DNA of 64,000 nt from UBA10649 sp037130755 (GTDB taxonomy: Bacteria; Actinomycetota; Actinomycetes; S36-B12), in assembly GCA_037130755.1 (NCBI GenBank), contig JBAXSI010000018.1, forward strand, positions 1 to 64,000, given 5' to 3'. The translations under genes and the position numbers were made by a program. Below, one piece after another: positions 33,838 through 42,190 of the stretch. The first letter of the stretch is position 1. The number at the start of each line of letters is the position of its first letter. The notes beneath the pieces were generated by a model. It did no database searches, had not been told where the DNA came from, and saw only the letters and a list, made by a program, of their open reading frames with translations.

Positions 33838-34497
33838 ATGCCCACTGCACCCTCACCGTGCCGGTGGAACCTGCCTGACCCCGCCGACGGCGAGCCGGGC
33901 CAGGACGTCCTGGCGATCGGTGCTGACCTCGAACCGGGCACGGTGTTCGCCGCCTACTGCCGCGGGCTGTTCCCGATGCACCTGGACACTGGCGAGCTGG
34001 CGTGGTGGTCACCGGATCCGCGCGGCGTGATTCCACTCGACGGGCTCCGCATGACCAAGTCCCTTCGCGCGTCATGCCGGCGTTATGAGGTGACGGTCGA
34101 CGCCGCGTTCACGGACGTCATGACAGCGTGCGGCGACGAGCGCCGACCGCAGGGCTGGATCACGCCGGACTTCGTGGCTGCCTACACCGAACTGCACCGG
34201 CTCGGCTGGGCCCATTCCGTCGAGACGTGGGACGACGCCGGTGAGCTGGTCGGCGGCCTGTACGGCGTCAGCATCGGCGGCCTGTTCGCAGGCGAGTCGA
34301 TGTTCCACACCGCGCGCGACGCGTCGAAGGTCGCGCTCGTCGCGCTGGTTGAACTGCTGTCGAGCGACGGGGCGGACCGGCTGCTCGACGTGCAGTGGCG
34401 CACCGATCACCTGGCGACGCTCGGCGCCGTCGAGATCCCGCGGATGCAGTACCTGAAGCGTCTGCAGTCCGCACTGACGCTGCCCTCGCCGTTCTGA
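33838..34497 (+). CDS. aat: Leucyl/phenylalanyl-tRNA-protein transferase
   Basis: The 219-residue enzyme adds Leu or Phe from tRNA to N-terminal Arg or Lys of proteins, marking them for ClpS/ClpAP (N-degron pathway). It has AYCRGLFPMHLDTGELAWWS, then DPRGVIPL, GGLYGVSIGGLFAGESMF and the terminal LGAVEIPRMQYLKRL. AGGA about 5 nt upstream supports the ATG. It may be co-transcribed with the PfkB gene. No clp genes are nearby. Confidence 0.93.
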   Translation: MPTAPSPCRWNLPDPADGEPGQDVLAIGADLEPGTVFAAYCRGLFPMHLDTGELAWWSPDPRGVIPLDGLRMTKSLRASCRRYEVTVDAAFTDVMTACGDERRPQGWITPDFVAAYTELHRLGWAHSVETWDDAGELVGGLYGVSIGGLFAGESMFHTARDASKVALVALVELLSSDGADRLLDVQWRTDHLATLGAVEIPRMQYLKRLQSALTLPSPF

Positions 34498-34510
34498 CCG
34501 CGTGCTGGCG

Positions 34511-34984
34511 TCAGGAGAGGACGTGGCTCATCTGTTCCAGCATTCCGGCCATCTCCTCGTGATGGACGGGCTTGACGACTGAGCGGCCGTCGGGCTCCTG
34601 CTTGATCGTGACCTTCATGCCCTGGAGCAGGTCCATGCCGATCCCGTACCAGAACCCCACCACTGTCTGAGGGTCTGCCGGGTCGGGACGCTGCATCGGG
34701 GTGCAGATCATGAAGCCGAGGGGCACGCCCTCGGGCTTGGCGGCCTCGAGCTCCTCCACGGCGTCGTACGCCGCGTTGCACCAGGGCTCGTTGCCGAACT
34801 CGTCGGTGCCCGGCGCGTAGTCCAGGCCGAAAATGCCCATGCCCTCATCGTCCGGTCCCTCGTACAGGTACAGGAGCTGGCAGGACTGCCCCTCGACGCC
34901 GACGATGACCGGCTTGGCGTCGATCAGGTGGGTGAGGCCGTAGCCCAGGCCTTTGAGGATGTTCTGCGGCGAGTGGTCGTCCAT
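34511..34984 (-). CDS. Conserved hypothetical protein
   Basis: The 157-residue acidic protein begins MDDHSPQNILKGLGYGLTHL and has an alternating hydrophobic core (VIVGVEGQSCQLLYLYEG, VPLGFMICTPMQRP, VGFWYGIGMDLLQGMKVTI). There is no signal peptide, membrane helix or recognised catalytic motif; three Cys are spaced far apart. Third-position G/C is high, so it is real. It runs antiparallel between aat and the cysteine-desulfurase-like gene, with a 12-bp gap to the latter. I do not recognise a family. Confidence 0.75.
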   Translation of the reverse strand: MDDHSPQNILKGLGYGLTHLIDAKPVIVGVEGQSCQLLYLYEGPDDEGMGIFGLDYAPGTDEFGNEPWCNAAYDAVEELEAAKPEGVPLGFMICTPMQRPDPADPQTVVGFWYGIGMDLLQGMKVTIKQEPDGRSVVKPVHHEEMAGMLEQMSHVLS

Positions 34985-34996
34985 AGCGCAGCGAGC

Positions 34997-36157
34997 CTAG
35001 TCTGCTGCGCCGCGTGCCGCCCTGACGGCGGCCGGGAGGGCGTCGAGGAATCCGCGGACGGTCGCCTCGGTGCAGTTGAACGGGAGGGAGACGCGGATGC
35101 TTGCGGCCGCCGTCAGTCCCATCGCCTCCAGCACCTGGCTCGGCATCCTGGCGTCCGATGTGCAGGCGGATCCGCTCGCGACGCTGAAGCCGCGGCGGTC
35201 GAGCTCGATCACCAGCGCCTCACCGATGACGTCCTCGCAGGCGAACGTGACGATGTGCGGGAGTCGGTCTAGGTCGTCGCCGGCGACGAGCAGCCCAGGG
35301 ACCTGCGCGGGCAGCGTCTCGCGCAGCAGGCCCACGATGGCAGTCAGACGCGCGGACTCAGCCGCGCGGTGCGGCGCGAGGTACTCCAGTGCGGCCGCAG
35401 CCGCTGCGGCGCCCGCGATATCGGGAAATCCGCCCACCCAACCACGGTCGGGACTCGCATCGGGGGTCCAGCGCGCCGATGACCGGACGGCCAGCACGCC
35501 GACCCCGGCCGGGCCGCCCCAGTCCCGGGCGGAGGCGGCCAGCACGTCCCAGCGAAGGGGGACGGGGTCGCGTCCGATCACCTGCACGGCATGCACGAGC
35601 AGCGGCACGTTCGCCTCGGCCGCCAGGGCCGCGGCCTCAAGCAGCGGCTGACGGGTACCCACCTCGGCGTTGGCCGCCTGCACGCACGCGAACGCGGTGG
35701 GTTGCGAGAGTGAGTCCTCGAAGGCGGCGAGGTCCATTCGACCGGTCGTGGTCACCGGAACGAGGTCGACGATGTCCGCCCACCGGCGGGCCGGCTCGAG
35801 CACCGCCATGCTCTCCACAGCCGACGCGATCACGCGGCCGCAGACGGCGGACCTTGTCGCGGCCAGTCCGGCGACTGCGGTGGCGACGGCCGTCGGGCCG
35901 GACGAGGTGAAGAACACCTCCTCGGGGCGGATCCCGAGGCTCGCCGCAACGCTGGCGCGGGCCGCGTCCAGCAGCATTCCGGCTCGGCGGCCGAGGTGGT
36001 GGAGGCGGGCCGGATCGGCCCAGGCCTGCTCCGAAGCGGCCGTCCACGCCTGCCGGGCGGCGGGCAGCAGTGGCTGTCCGCCGACGGCGTCCAAGTAGCC
36101 TTCCGGGGGCTGCGGGGCCGGCTCGGGAAGGGCTGACCGCGGGTCCGGTGAGTGCAC
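34997..36157 (-). CDS. Cysteine-desulfurase-like aminotransferase V protein lacking the PLP lysine (pseudoenzyme)
   Basis: The 386-residue protein aligns by eye with NifS/IscS over its length: YLDAVGGQPLLPAARQA, FTSSGPTAVATAVAG, ANAEVGTRQPL, and SGSACTSDARMPSQVLEAMGL, which keeps the sulfur-carrying Cys (about 332). The PLP site is gone. The SAHK motif reads SARD, with Asp212 in place of the Schiff-base Lys; the ring-stacking His is Ser116 (AVESMAV for xxEHxAV); and the pyridine-N Asp is His189 (LVHAVQ for HVDAVQ). It therefore cannot be a normal desulfurase. The GTG at 36157 follows TAGCGT by 7 nt. It is divergent from ctaC. Confidence 0.8.
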   Translation of the reverse strand: MHSPDPRSALPEPAPQPPEGYLDAVGGQPLLPAARQAWTAASEQAWADPARLHHLGRRAGMLLDAARASVAASLGIRPEEVFFTSSGPTAVATAVAGLAATRSAVCGRVIASAVESMAVLEPARRWADIVDLVPVTTTGRMDLAAFEDSLSQPTAFACVQAANAEVGTRQPLLEAAALAAEANVPLLVHAVQVIGRDPVPLRWDVLAASARDWGGPAGVGVLAVRSSARWTPDASPDRGWVGGFPDIAGAAAAAAALEYLAPHRAAESARLTAIVGLLRETLPAQVPGLLVAGDDLDRLPHIVTFACEDVIGEALVIELDRRGFSVASGSACTSDARMPSQVLEAMGLTAAASIRVSLPFNCTEATVRGFLDALPAAVRAARGAAD

Positions 36158-36170
36158 GGGGGCCACGCTA
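36158..36170 (-). promoter_or_regulatory. -10 element, cysteine-desulfurase-like gene
   Basis: TAGCGT with 7 nt before GTG: near-leaderless. Confidence 0.4.
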
Positions 36171-36275
36171 GTCCGGACCCCCAAGAAAGATGGGTTTCCC
36201 CTCGTGGGGCCGCCTACATCGGGGGGTCCCGGTGCGCTAGTCTGCCCAGCGTCCCACCGACGAGAGAGGCGATCC

Positions 36276-37136
36276 GTGCGGCATTCGACCGAGGTGCTGT
36301 CGGCACCCCGCACCCCTTCGCGTCCGCGGCGCGGGCGCATTCGCGCTGCAGCGTTCGCCGTCGGCGCCTTGGCCATCACCCTGACCGCTTCCGGCTGCAC
36401 GGCCAACGAGGCGTTCTTCATGGACATGCCGGACCCGGCGACCAAGGAAGGCGCCATCACCCAGAGCCTGTGGCAGGGCGCCTGGATCGCCGCGTGGGGC
36501 GTCGGGATCGTCACGTGGGGCCTGATGCTGTGGGCGGCATTCGCCTACCGTCGCCGGCACAAGGACGACGTGCCCGAGCAGACGAAGTACAACATCCCGA
36601 TCGAGATCCTCTACACGATCGTGCCGCTGATCATGATCCTCGGACTGTTCTGGTTCACCGCCAAGGACCAGAGCGAGATCCTGGCCGTGAGCAACGACCA
36701 GCAACACACCGTCAACGTCGTGGCCTATCGCTGGAACTGGGGCTTCAACTACCTCGACGAGGACGCCTACACCGTCGGCACACCCAACCTGCCGGCCACG
36801 CTGGTCCTGCCGGTCAACGAGAAGGTGCGCTTCGAGCTCACCTCGCCGGACGTCATCCACTCCTTCTGGGTCCCGGCCTTCTTGTTCAAGATGGACGTCA
36901 TCCCCGGCAAGACCAACGTCTTCGAGCTGACCCCCAACAAGATCGGCACCTACGCGGGCAAGTGCGCCGAGCTCTGCGGCGTCGATCACTCCCGCATGCT
37001 CTTCAACGTCAAGGTCGTCGAGAAGGCCGAGTACGACAAGTACATCGCCGGTCTCAAGGCCAATGGGCAGACCGGCCTGCTCGTCACCGGCCGCAGCAAT
37101 GACCACGGCACGATGCCAGGGGAGAAGACGACATGA
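36276..37136 (+). CDS. ctaC: Cytochrome c oxidase subunit II
   Basis: The 286-residue subunit is a lipoprotein (lipobox LTASGC, Cys41), followed by two membrane helices (about 60-85 and 108-128) and a periplasmic cupredoxin domain. The CuA site is complete: HSFWVPAFLFKMDV (first His), CAELCGVDHSRM (two Cys, His, Met). It accepts electrons from the QcrC/CcC hemes in the bcc-aa3 supercomplex. The GTG start has GAGAGG 7 nt upstream; a TAGTCT box at 36238 may be its -10. It heads the ctaC-ctaD-ctaF operon and overlaps ctaD by 4 bp. Confidence 0.95.
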   Translation: MRHSTEVLSAPRTPSRPRRGRIRAAAFAVGALAITLTASGCTANEAFFMDMPDPATKEGAITQSLWQGAWIAAWGVGIVTWGLMLWAAFAYRRRHKDDVPEQTKYNIPIEILYTIVPLIMILGLFWFTAKDQSEILAVSNDQQHTVNVVAYRWNWGFNYLDEDAYTVGTPNLPATLVLPVNEKVRFELTSPDVIHSFWVPAFLFKMDVIPGKTNVFELTPNKIGTYAGKCAELCGVDHSRMLFNVKVVEKAEYDKYIAGLKANGQTGLLVTGRSNDHGTMPGEKTT

Positions 37137-38848
37137 CGATCCTCAGCGACCCCGTCGCACCGTCCGATCCGAGCCCGGCGCTCGCGCCGGCGCCGCGCAA
37201 GCCCAACCTCGGCAGGATCATCGTCAGCTGGGTGACGTCTACCGACCACAAGGTCATCGGCTACATGTACCTGTTCCTGTCGACGTTCTGGTTCATCGGC
37301 GCGGGTGTCATGGCGCTGGTCATCCGCGCCGAGCTGGCTGCTCCGGGCCTGCAGTTCGTGACGCTCGAGCAGTACAACCAGCTCTTCACGATGCACGGCA
37401 CCGTGATGCTCTTCCTGTTCGCGACGCCGTTGTTCATCGCCTTCGGCAACATCATCATGCCGCTGCAGATCGGTGCTCCTGACGTCGCGTTCCCGCGTCT
37501 GAACATGCTGGGCTTCTGGCTGTTTCTGTTCGGCGGCATGACGGCCGCCTTCGGCTTCCTGACTCCCGGCGGCGCTGCGGCCTTCGGCTGGTTCGCATAC
37601 GCGCCCCTCAGCAACGCCATCTACTCGCCCGAGGTGGGCGGCGACCTGTGGCTGCTCGGTCTGGCGATGGGCGGCCTGGGCACGATCCTCGGCTCGGTCA
37701 ACTTCATCACGACGATCTTCTGCATGCGTGCGCCCGGCATGACCATGTTCCGGATGCCGATCTTCACGTGGACGATCTTCGTGACCAGCGTGCTGGTCAT
37801 CTTGTGCTTCCCGGTCCTGGCGGCCGCGCTCGCGCTCGCGTTCATCGACCGCAACTTCGGCACCGTGGTCTTCGCCCCCGAGAACGGCGGGCCGATGCTG
37901 TGGCAGCACCTGTTCTGGTTCTTCGGGCATCCCGAGGTGTACATCCTCGCCCTGCCGTTCTTCGGCATCGCCAGCGAGATCATCCCGGTGTTCTCGCGCA
38001 AGCCGATCTTCGGCTACAAGGGACTGGTGTTCGCGACCCTGGCCATCGGCGCCCTGTCGATGGCGGTGTGGGCGCACCACCTGTACGTGACCGGCTCGGT
38101 CTACCTGCCCTACTTCGCCATCATGACGATGCTCATCGCTGTGCCTACGGGCGTGAAGTTCTTCAACTGGATCGGCACGATGTGGAAGGGCTCGGTGCAG
38201 TTCGACACGCCGATGCTCTTCACCCTCGGCTTCATGATCACGTTCCTGTTCGGCGGCCTGACCGGCATCATCTTGTCGTCGCCGCCGCTGGACTTCCACG
38301 TGTCCGACAGTTATTTCGTGGTGGCGCACTTCCACTACACGGTCTTCGGCACCATCGTCTTCCTGTTCTTCGCCGGCCTGTACTTCTGGTGGCCGAAGAT
38401 GACCGGCAAGATGCTCAACGAGAAGCTCGGCAAGACGCACTTCTGGCTGCTGTTCATCGGGTTCCAGACCACCTTCTTGATCCAGCACTGGCTCGGCGTT
38501 CAGGGCATGCCGCGCCGGTACGGCGACTACCTGCCGGCCGACAACTTCGAGCTGTTCAACCAGATCTCAACCGCAGGCTCGGCCGTCCTGGGCATATCCA
38601 CCATCGTGTTCCTCTGGAACGTCTTCAAGACCTGGCGCACTGCGCCGATGGTCGGCGTCGACGATCCTTGGGGCTGGGGCGGATCGCTGGAGTGGGCCAC
38701 CTCCTGCCCGCCGCCGCGCCACAACTTCACCTCTCTCCCGCGCATCCGGTCCGAGCGCCCGGCGTTCGACCTGCACCACCCCGAGCTCGCTGCGGCCGGG
38801 GCGCATGTCGCACCTGCCGTCACCAGCGGTGAGGGGAGCGCCCAGTGA
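37133..38848 (+). CDS. ctaD: Cytochrome c oxidase subunit I
   Basis: The 571-residue, 12-helix catalytic subunit holds heme a, heme a3 and CuB. Visible ligands and proton-path residues are FTMHGTVMLF (heme a His), GHPEVYILALPFFG (CuB His cross-linked to Tyr), VWAHHLYV (two CuB His), and VVAHFHYTVFG (heme a3 and heme a His). The hydrophilic C-terminus is rich in Pro and His. The ATG overlaps the ctaC stop and the ctaF start overlaps its own stop, so translation is coupled through the operon. Confidence 0.97.
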   Translation: MTILSDPVAPSDPSPALAPAPRKPNLGRIIVSWVTSTDHKVIGYMYLFLSTFWFIGAGVMALVIRAELAAPGLQFVTLEQYNQLFTMHGTVMLFLFATPLFIAFGNIIMPLQIGAPDVAFPRLNMLGFWLFLFGGMTAAFGFLTPGGAAAFGWFAYAPLSNAIYSPEVGGDLWLLGLAMGGLGTILGSVNFITTIFCMRAPGMTMFRMPIFTWTIFVTSVLVILCFPVLAAALALAFIDRNFGTVVFAPENGGPMLWQHLFWFFGHPEVYILALPFFGIASEIIPVFSRKPIFGYKGLVFATLAIGALSMAVWAHHLYVTGSVYLPYFAIMTMLIAVPTGVKFFNWIGTMWKGSVQFDTPMLFTLGFMITFLFGGLTGIILSSPPLDFHVSDSYFVVAHFHYTVFGTIVFLFFAGLYFWWPKMTGKMLNEKLGKTHFWLLFIGFQTTFLIQHWLGVQGMPRRYGDYLPADNFELFNQISTAGSAVLGISTIVFLWNVFKTWRTAPMVGVDDPWGWGGSLEWATSCPPPRHNFTSLPRIRSERPAFDLHHPELAAAGAHVAPAVTSGEGSAQ

Positions 38849-39240
38849 AGATCGAGGGTCGCATCTTCGCGCTGGGCACGGTCTTCTTCCTCCTGCTCGC
38901 GCCGATCTACTGGTTCTTGTCGCGTGACCCGATCGGCACGACTGCCCTCGCCCTGTGTGGCGGCCTGACGTTCCTGGTGGGCTTCTACCTCCTCTACACG
39001 GCCAAGAGGGTCTATCCACGACCCGAGGACCGCGAGGACGCCGAGATCGACGAGGCCGATCCGGAGTACGGCTTCTACAGCCCGCACTCGTGGTGGCCTC
39101 TGGTCATGGGCTTCGCCACCTTCCTGGTCGTGATCGGCCTGATCTTCGCCGTGTGGATCGTGGTGTTCGGCGTCGTCGTCCTCGCGCTCGCGCTCGTGGG
39201 CTGGCTGTTCGAGTACTACCGGGGCGATTTCGCCGTCTGA
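38845..39240 (+). CDS. ctaF: Cytochrome c oxidase subunit IV (CtaF)
   Basis: The 131-residue protein has four membrane helices in two hairpins (about 8-27, 34-52, 84-104, 105-125) with the conserved acidic loop ERVYPRPEDREDAEID-like (VYPRPEDREDAEIDEADPEY) and GFYSPHSWWPLVMG. This is the actinobacterial aa3-oxidase subunit IV that stabilises the supercomplex. The GTG start overlaps the ctaD stop (GTGA). A weak hairpin follows the stop codon. Confidence 0.93.
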   Translation: MKIEGRIFALGTVFFLLLAPIYWFLSRDPIGTTALALCGGLTFLVGFYLLYTAKRVYPRPEDREDAEIDEADPEYGFYSPHSWWPLVMGFATFLVVIGLIFAVWIVVFGVVVLALALVGWLFEYYRGDFAV

Positions 39241-39241
39241 C

Positions 39242-39260
39242 CGCTCTCCGAGCGTGGTTT
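39242..39260 (+). terminator. Weak terminator after ctaF
   Basis: CGCTC-TCC-GAGCG hairpin followed by GTGGTTT, directly after the ctaF stop. Confidence 0.35.
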
Positions 39261-39326
39261 CGGGGTTTTAGGGGTTGTCGTCGTACCCTGTGTTCTGACG
39301 GTTTCCCCTCCCTCTGGAGTTCTGAC

Positions 39327-40712
39327 GTGGTATTCCCCGCCGGCAGGCTGGTCGTTGGCTTGGGCGTCATCGCCCTCGCCTTGACCGCGTGCGGCCCCGC
39401 GGTGACCGCGAACGTCGACTTCCAGACCGTCACCCCGTCAGCCCAGTCCCGCGCGAGCGTGGTCGCCGAACCGGCCAGTGCCAAGCGGGTCGACCCCGAT
39501 CAGCGGATCGTCGTCAAGGCCAGCGAGGGCCAGCTCTCGTCGGTGACGGTGGTCGGTCCCAAGGGGCCGATGAAGGGGATCATCTCCTCTGACGGCACCA
39601 TCTGGACGGCGAACAAGTCATTCCTCGACTACGGCGCGACCTACACCGTCCAGGCCACGGCCGTCGATGCCCGCGGCGTCCCGATCACGCAGACCGGCCA
39701 GATCCGCACCAAGAAGCCCAAGGACTTCTTCAGCGGCTCCGTGCTTCCCGATGCCGGCACGACCGTCGGCTCGGGCACCCCGATCACAGTGACGTTCGAC
39801 CACCCGATCAAGAACAAGGCCGACGTCGAACGCGCCCTCGTGGTCCACACGCCCACGCCGATGCTTGGCGCATGGTCCTGGAACAGCGACAGGAGTGCGG
39901 AGTTCCGGCCCCGGAAGTACTGGCCCGGAAACGCCGACATCACCGTTGACCTCAACCTCAAGGGCATCCAGGCCGACAAGGGTGTCTTCGGCAAGGAGAA
40001 CCGCTCCACGACGTTCCACACCGGCCAGCAACTTGTCGTGAAGGTCGATGCGATCAAGCACGCCGCTCGCGTGTACATCGACGGCAAGAAGGTCCGCACG
40101 ATGCCCATCACCACGGGCAAGGCCGGCTTCGAGACGAGGTCGGGCACGGTCCTGATCGTGAGCAAGGAGCGGACCCGCATCATGGATGCCGCCACCGGCG
40201 GGACGTCGAAGAACGATCCCGAGTACTACCGCCTCGAGGTCGAGTACGCCATGCGCATCACGTACTCGGGTGAGTTCCTGCACGCGGCTCCGTGGTCGGT
40301 GGGCTCGCAGGGGTTCGCAAACGTCAGTCACGGCTGCATCGGCATGAGCACCGCGAACGCCGCGTGGCTGTACAGCCAGGTCATCCCGGGCGATCCGGTC
40401 GAGATCACGGGCACCCCGATCCCGCAGAACCTCGGCAACGGCATCACTGCCTGGACGGAGACGTGGGACGAGTGGCTGGCGGGGTCCAAGGCCGGTCCGG
40501 TCAAGACGGTCCCGCCTGTCGGAACGCCGGTAGTGACCGACCCGTGGGCGACCAGCCCGACGGTCCCCGGCACCACGCCCAGCGTTCCCGGCACCACGCC
40601 GACCGACCCCAGCACGACGCCGGCCTCGCCCGGACTGCCCGCGGACACTGCCCCGAGCGCACCCGCGTCCTCCGCGCCGGTGGTCACCCAGCAGACGAGC
40701 TTCGGCCGCTGA
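39327..40712 (+). CDS. L,D-transpeptidase lipoprotein (LdtMt2-like)
   Basis: The 461-residue protein has a lipobox (LALTACG, Cys22), two Ig-like domains (about 60-145 and 145-245), and a YkuD catalytic domain with HAAPWSVGSQGFANVSHGC, in which the His and Cys are the active site. It ends in a Pro/Thr-rich tail with VPGTTP-type repeats. It forms 3-3 peptidoglycan cross-links outside the cytoplasmic membrane. GGAG 9 nt before the GTG fixes the start; TACCCT at 39284 is a possible -10. It shares an operon with the YkgJ gene, 10 bp downstream. Confidence 0.93.
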   Translation: MVFPAGRLVVGLGVIALALTACGPAVTANVDFQTVTPSAQSRASVVAEPASAKRVDPDQRIVVKASEGQLSSVTVVGPKGPMKGIISSDGTIWTANKSFLDYGATYTVQATAVDARGVPITQTGQIRTKKPKDFFSGSVLPDAGTTVGSGTPITVTFDHPIKNKADVERALVVHTPTPMLGAWSWNSDRSAEFRPRKYWPGNADITVDLNLKGIQADKGVFGKENRSTTFHTGQQLVVKVDAIKHAARVYIDGKKVRTMPITTGKAGFETRSGTVLIVSKERTRIMDAATGGTSKNDPEYYRLEVEYAMRITYSGEFLHAAPWSVGSQGFANVSHGCIGMSTANAAWLYSQVIPGDPVEITGTPIPQNLGNGITAWTETWDEWLAGSKAGPVKTVPPVGTPVVTDPWATSPTVPGTTPSVPGTTPTDPSTTPASPGLPADTAPSAPASSAPVVTQQTSFGR

Positions 40713-40722
40713 TCGCGCGCCA

Positions 40723-41352
40723 GTGAACGCCGCTGCCGCAGCGGGAGTCGGTGAGCTGCCGGCCGGATCGCTGTCGGTATGGCTCGGGGAGATCGGGCGT
40801 GCGCTGGCGTCGGGGGAGGCGTCCGAGGTCCCCTGCGGCACGTGCACCGCCTGCTGCTCGGCTGCCCAGTTCGTCCATGTCGGGCCGGACGAGGTGGAGG
40901 CCCGTGCGAGCATCCCCGACGAGCTGCTCTTCCCCGCTCCGGGGCTGCCGGACGGGCATCAGCTGCTCGGCTACGACGAGCAGGGGCGGTGCCCGCTGCT
41001 GGGGGACGCGGGCTGCACCATCTACCCGACCCGGCCGCGAGCCTGCCGGGTCTATGACTGCCGGGTATTCGCGGCCACCGGGGTGCTGCCCGACGAGCCG
41101 GCCAAGGCCCCGATCGCCCAGCGCGCGCGGTCGTGGCGGTTCGCGGTGAACACCCCGGCTGAGCAGGCCCAGTGGGAGGCCTTGCACGCTGCCGCTGACT
41201 TCGTCTCCGCGCTGCCGGAAGCCGCGGCCGCCGGACCCACGGCGCAAGCGCTGGCCGCGCTCAGGGTGCATGGGCTGTTCATGGGGGGCGAGGGCCCGCG
41301 CGTACCCGATCCGGCCGAGGTACGGGCAGCCCTGGCCGACCCTGGCTCCTGA
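40723..41352 (+). CDS. YkgJ-family cysteine-cluster protein
   Basis: The 209-residue protein carries the zinc/iron-chelating cluster of this family: VPCGTCTACCSAA, GRCPLLGDAGCTIYPTRPRAC and YDCRVF, together nine Cys. The C-terminal half is a plain Ala-rich helical region. The metal (Fe-S or Zn) and role are unknown. The GTG start lies 10 bp after the transpeptidase gene. Its place between the two halves of the respiratory gene set could hint at metallocentre work, but this is only positional. Confidence 0.85.
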   Translation: MNAAAAAGVGELPAGSLSVWLGEIGRALASGEASEVPCGTCTACCSAAQFVHVGPDEVEARASIPDELLFPAPGLPDGHQLLGYDEQGRCPLLGDAGCTIYPTRPRACRVYDCRVFAATGVLPDEPAKAPIAQRARSWRFAVNTPAEQAQWEALHAAADFVSALPEAAAAGPTAQALAALRVHGLFMGGEGPRVPDPAEVRAALADPGS

Positions 41353-41395
41353 CCCCGCCGTCGCAGGGCGCCGCTACCGAAATCACGGGATGGCT

Positions 41396-41424
41396 TTGAA
41401 CTTAGGCTGCCCTTAGTCTTAGAC
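41396..41424 (+). promoter_or_regulatory. Promoter of the PF03640 secreted protein
   Basis: TTGAAC, 17 bp, TTAGAC: one of the few recognisable -35/-10 pairs in the window, 41 bp upstream of the ATG. Confidence 0.5.
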
Positions 41425-41464
41425 GCTGGCCGGGACCTCGGCTGGCTACTACGGGGAGGCCAGC

Positions 41465-42133
41465 ATGACCGCACATCACCCAGACAATGGACGTACCGCC
41501 CGCAGGTGGCTCGTGCCGCTCTTCGCCGGAGCCGTCGCGGTGGCCGCCACGGCGTCCGTCGCTATCGGCGCCACGGCGTCGGCCGGGGTCAGCGCATCGC
41601 ACCAGCAGGCCGTCGTGGCGAAGAAGGATGTCCTGGAGACAGAGTCGTCCCAGGTGGGCAAGATCTTGGTCGATAAGTTGGGCCGCACGGTCTACCTGTT
41701 CATGGCCGACAAGCCAGGCGTCTCCAACTGCACCGGCCAGTGCCTGGTCTACTGGCCCGCCGTGGTGGCGCCCAAGACACTGCCGAAGTCCCTACCGGGG
41801 ATCACCGGAAAGCTCGGCGTGATCAAGCGCACCGACAACGGTGTCCGGCAGTTGACCATCAACGGGTGGCCGCTGTACCTGTACGCCGGCGACACCGCCC
41901 CCGGGCAGATCAACGGCCAGGGTTCCAACGGCGGCGGTGCCCTGTGGTGGGTGGTCAAGCCGAACGGCAAGAAGATCACGACGATCGTCGTGAAGCCGTC
42001 CGCGACGCCAACGCCTTCCGCGTCAGCGTCATCGTCAGCATCAGCGTCATCGTCAGCATCTGCGTCGTCCTCGTCCTCGTCCTCGCCCGAGGCCGAGCAC
42101 CCGTCGGCGTCACCCTCCGCGTCGCACACCTAG
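41465..42133 (+). CDS. Secreted PF03640 (lipoprotein-15 repeat) protein with Ser-rich tail
   Basis: The 222 residues begin with a Sec signal (RRWLVPLFAGAVAVAATASV). Two PF03640 repeats follow: GKILVDKLGRTVYLFMADKP with CTGQCLVYWPAV, and PLYLYAGDTAPGQINGQG with LWWVVKPNG. These proteins are exported and are found near electron-transfer or copper genes, but the function is undefined; two Cys (NCTGQC) could form a disulfide or bind metal. The tail is low-complexity Ser/Ala encoded by an 18-bp tandem repeat. GGGGAGG precedes the ATG. Confidence 0.85.
   Translation: MTAHHPDNGRTARRWLVPLFAGAVAVAATASVAIGATASAGVSASHQQAVVAKKDVLETESSQVGKILVDKLGRTVYLFMADKPGVSNCTGQCLVYWPAVVAPKTLPKSLPGITGKLGVIKRTDNGVRQLTINGWPLYLYAGDTAPGQINGQGSNGGGALWWVVKPNGKKITTIVVKPSATPTPSASASSSASASSSASASSSSSSSPEAEHPSASPSASHT
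42004..42078 (+). repeat. Short tandem repeat encoding the Ser/Ala tail
   Basis: Two tandem copies and a partial of the 18-bp unit GCGTCATCGTCAGCATCA inside the secreted-protein gene; length variation between strains is likely. Confidence 0.7.
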
Positions 42134-42157
42134 ACCCGGCAGCACGCCTGTTCGGTC

Positions 42158-42190
42158 AGGGGGGTCCGCCAGGTCGTTGGCGGCCCCCCT
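42158..42190. terminator. Bidirectional terminator
   Basis: AGGGGGG-T-CCGCCA pairs with TGGCGG-CCCCCCT (13 bp with one bulged base) around a GGTCGT loop, between the convergent secreted-protein and metallophosphatase genes. It overlaps the latter's stop codon by a base. Confidence 0.65.

Noticed and set aside
42004..42078. Repeat units as a CRISPR-like array
   Set aside because: The repeats are inside a reading frame, have no spacers, and encode a Ser/Ala-rich tail.
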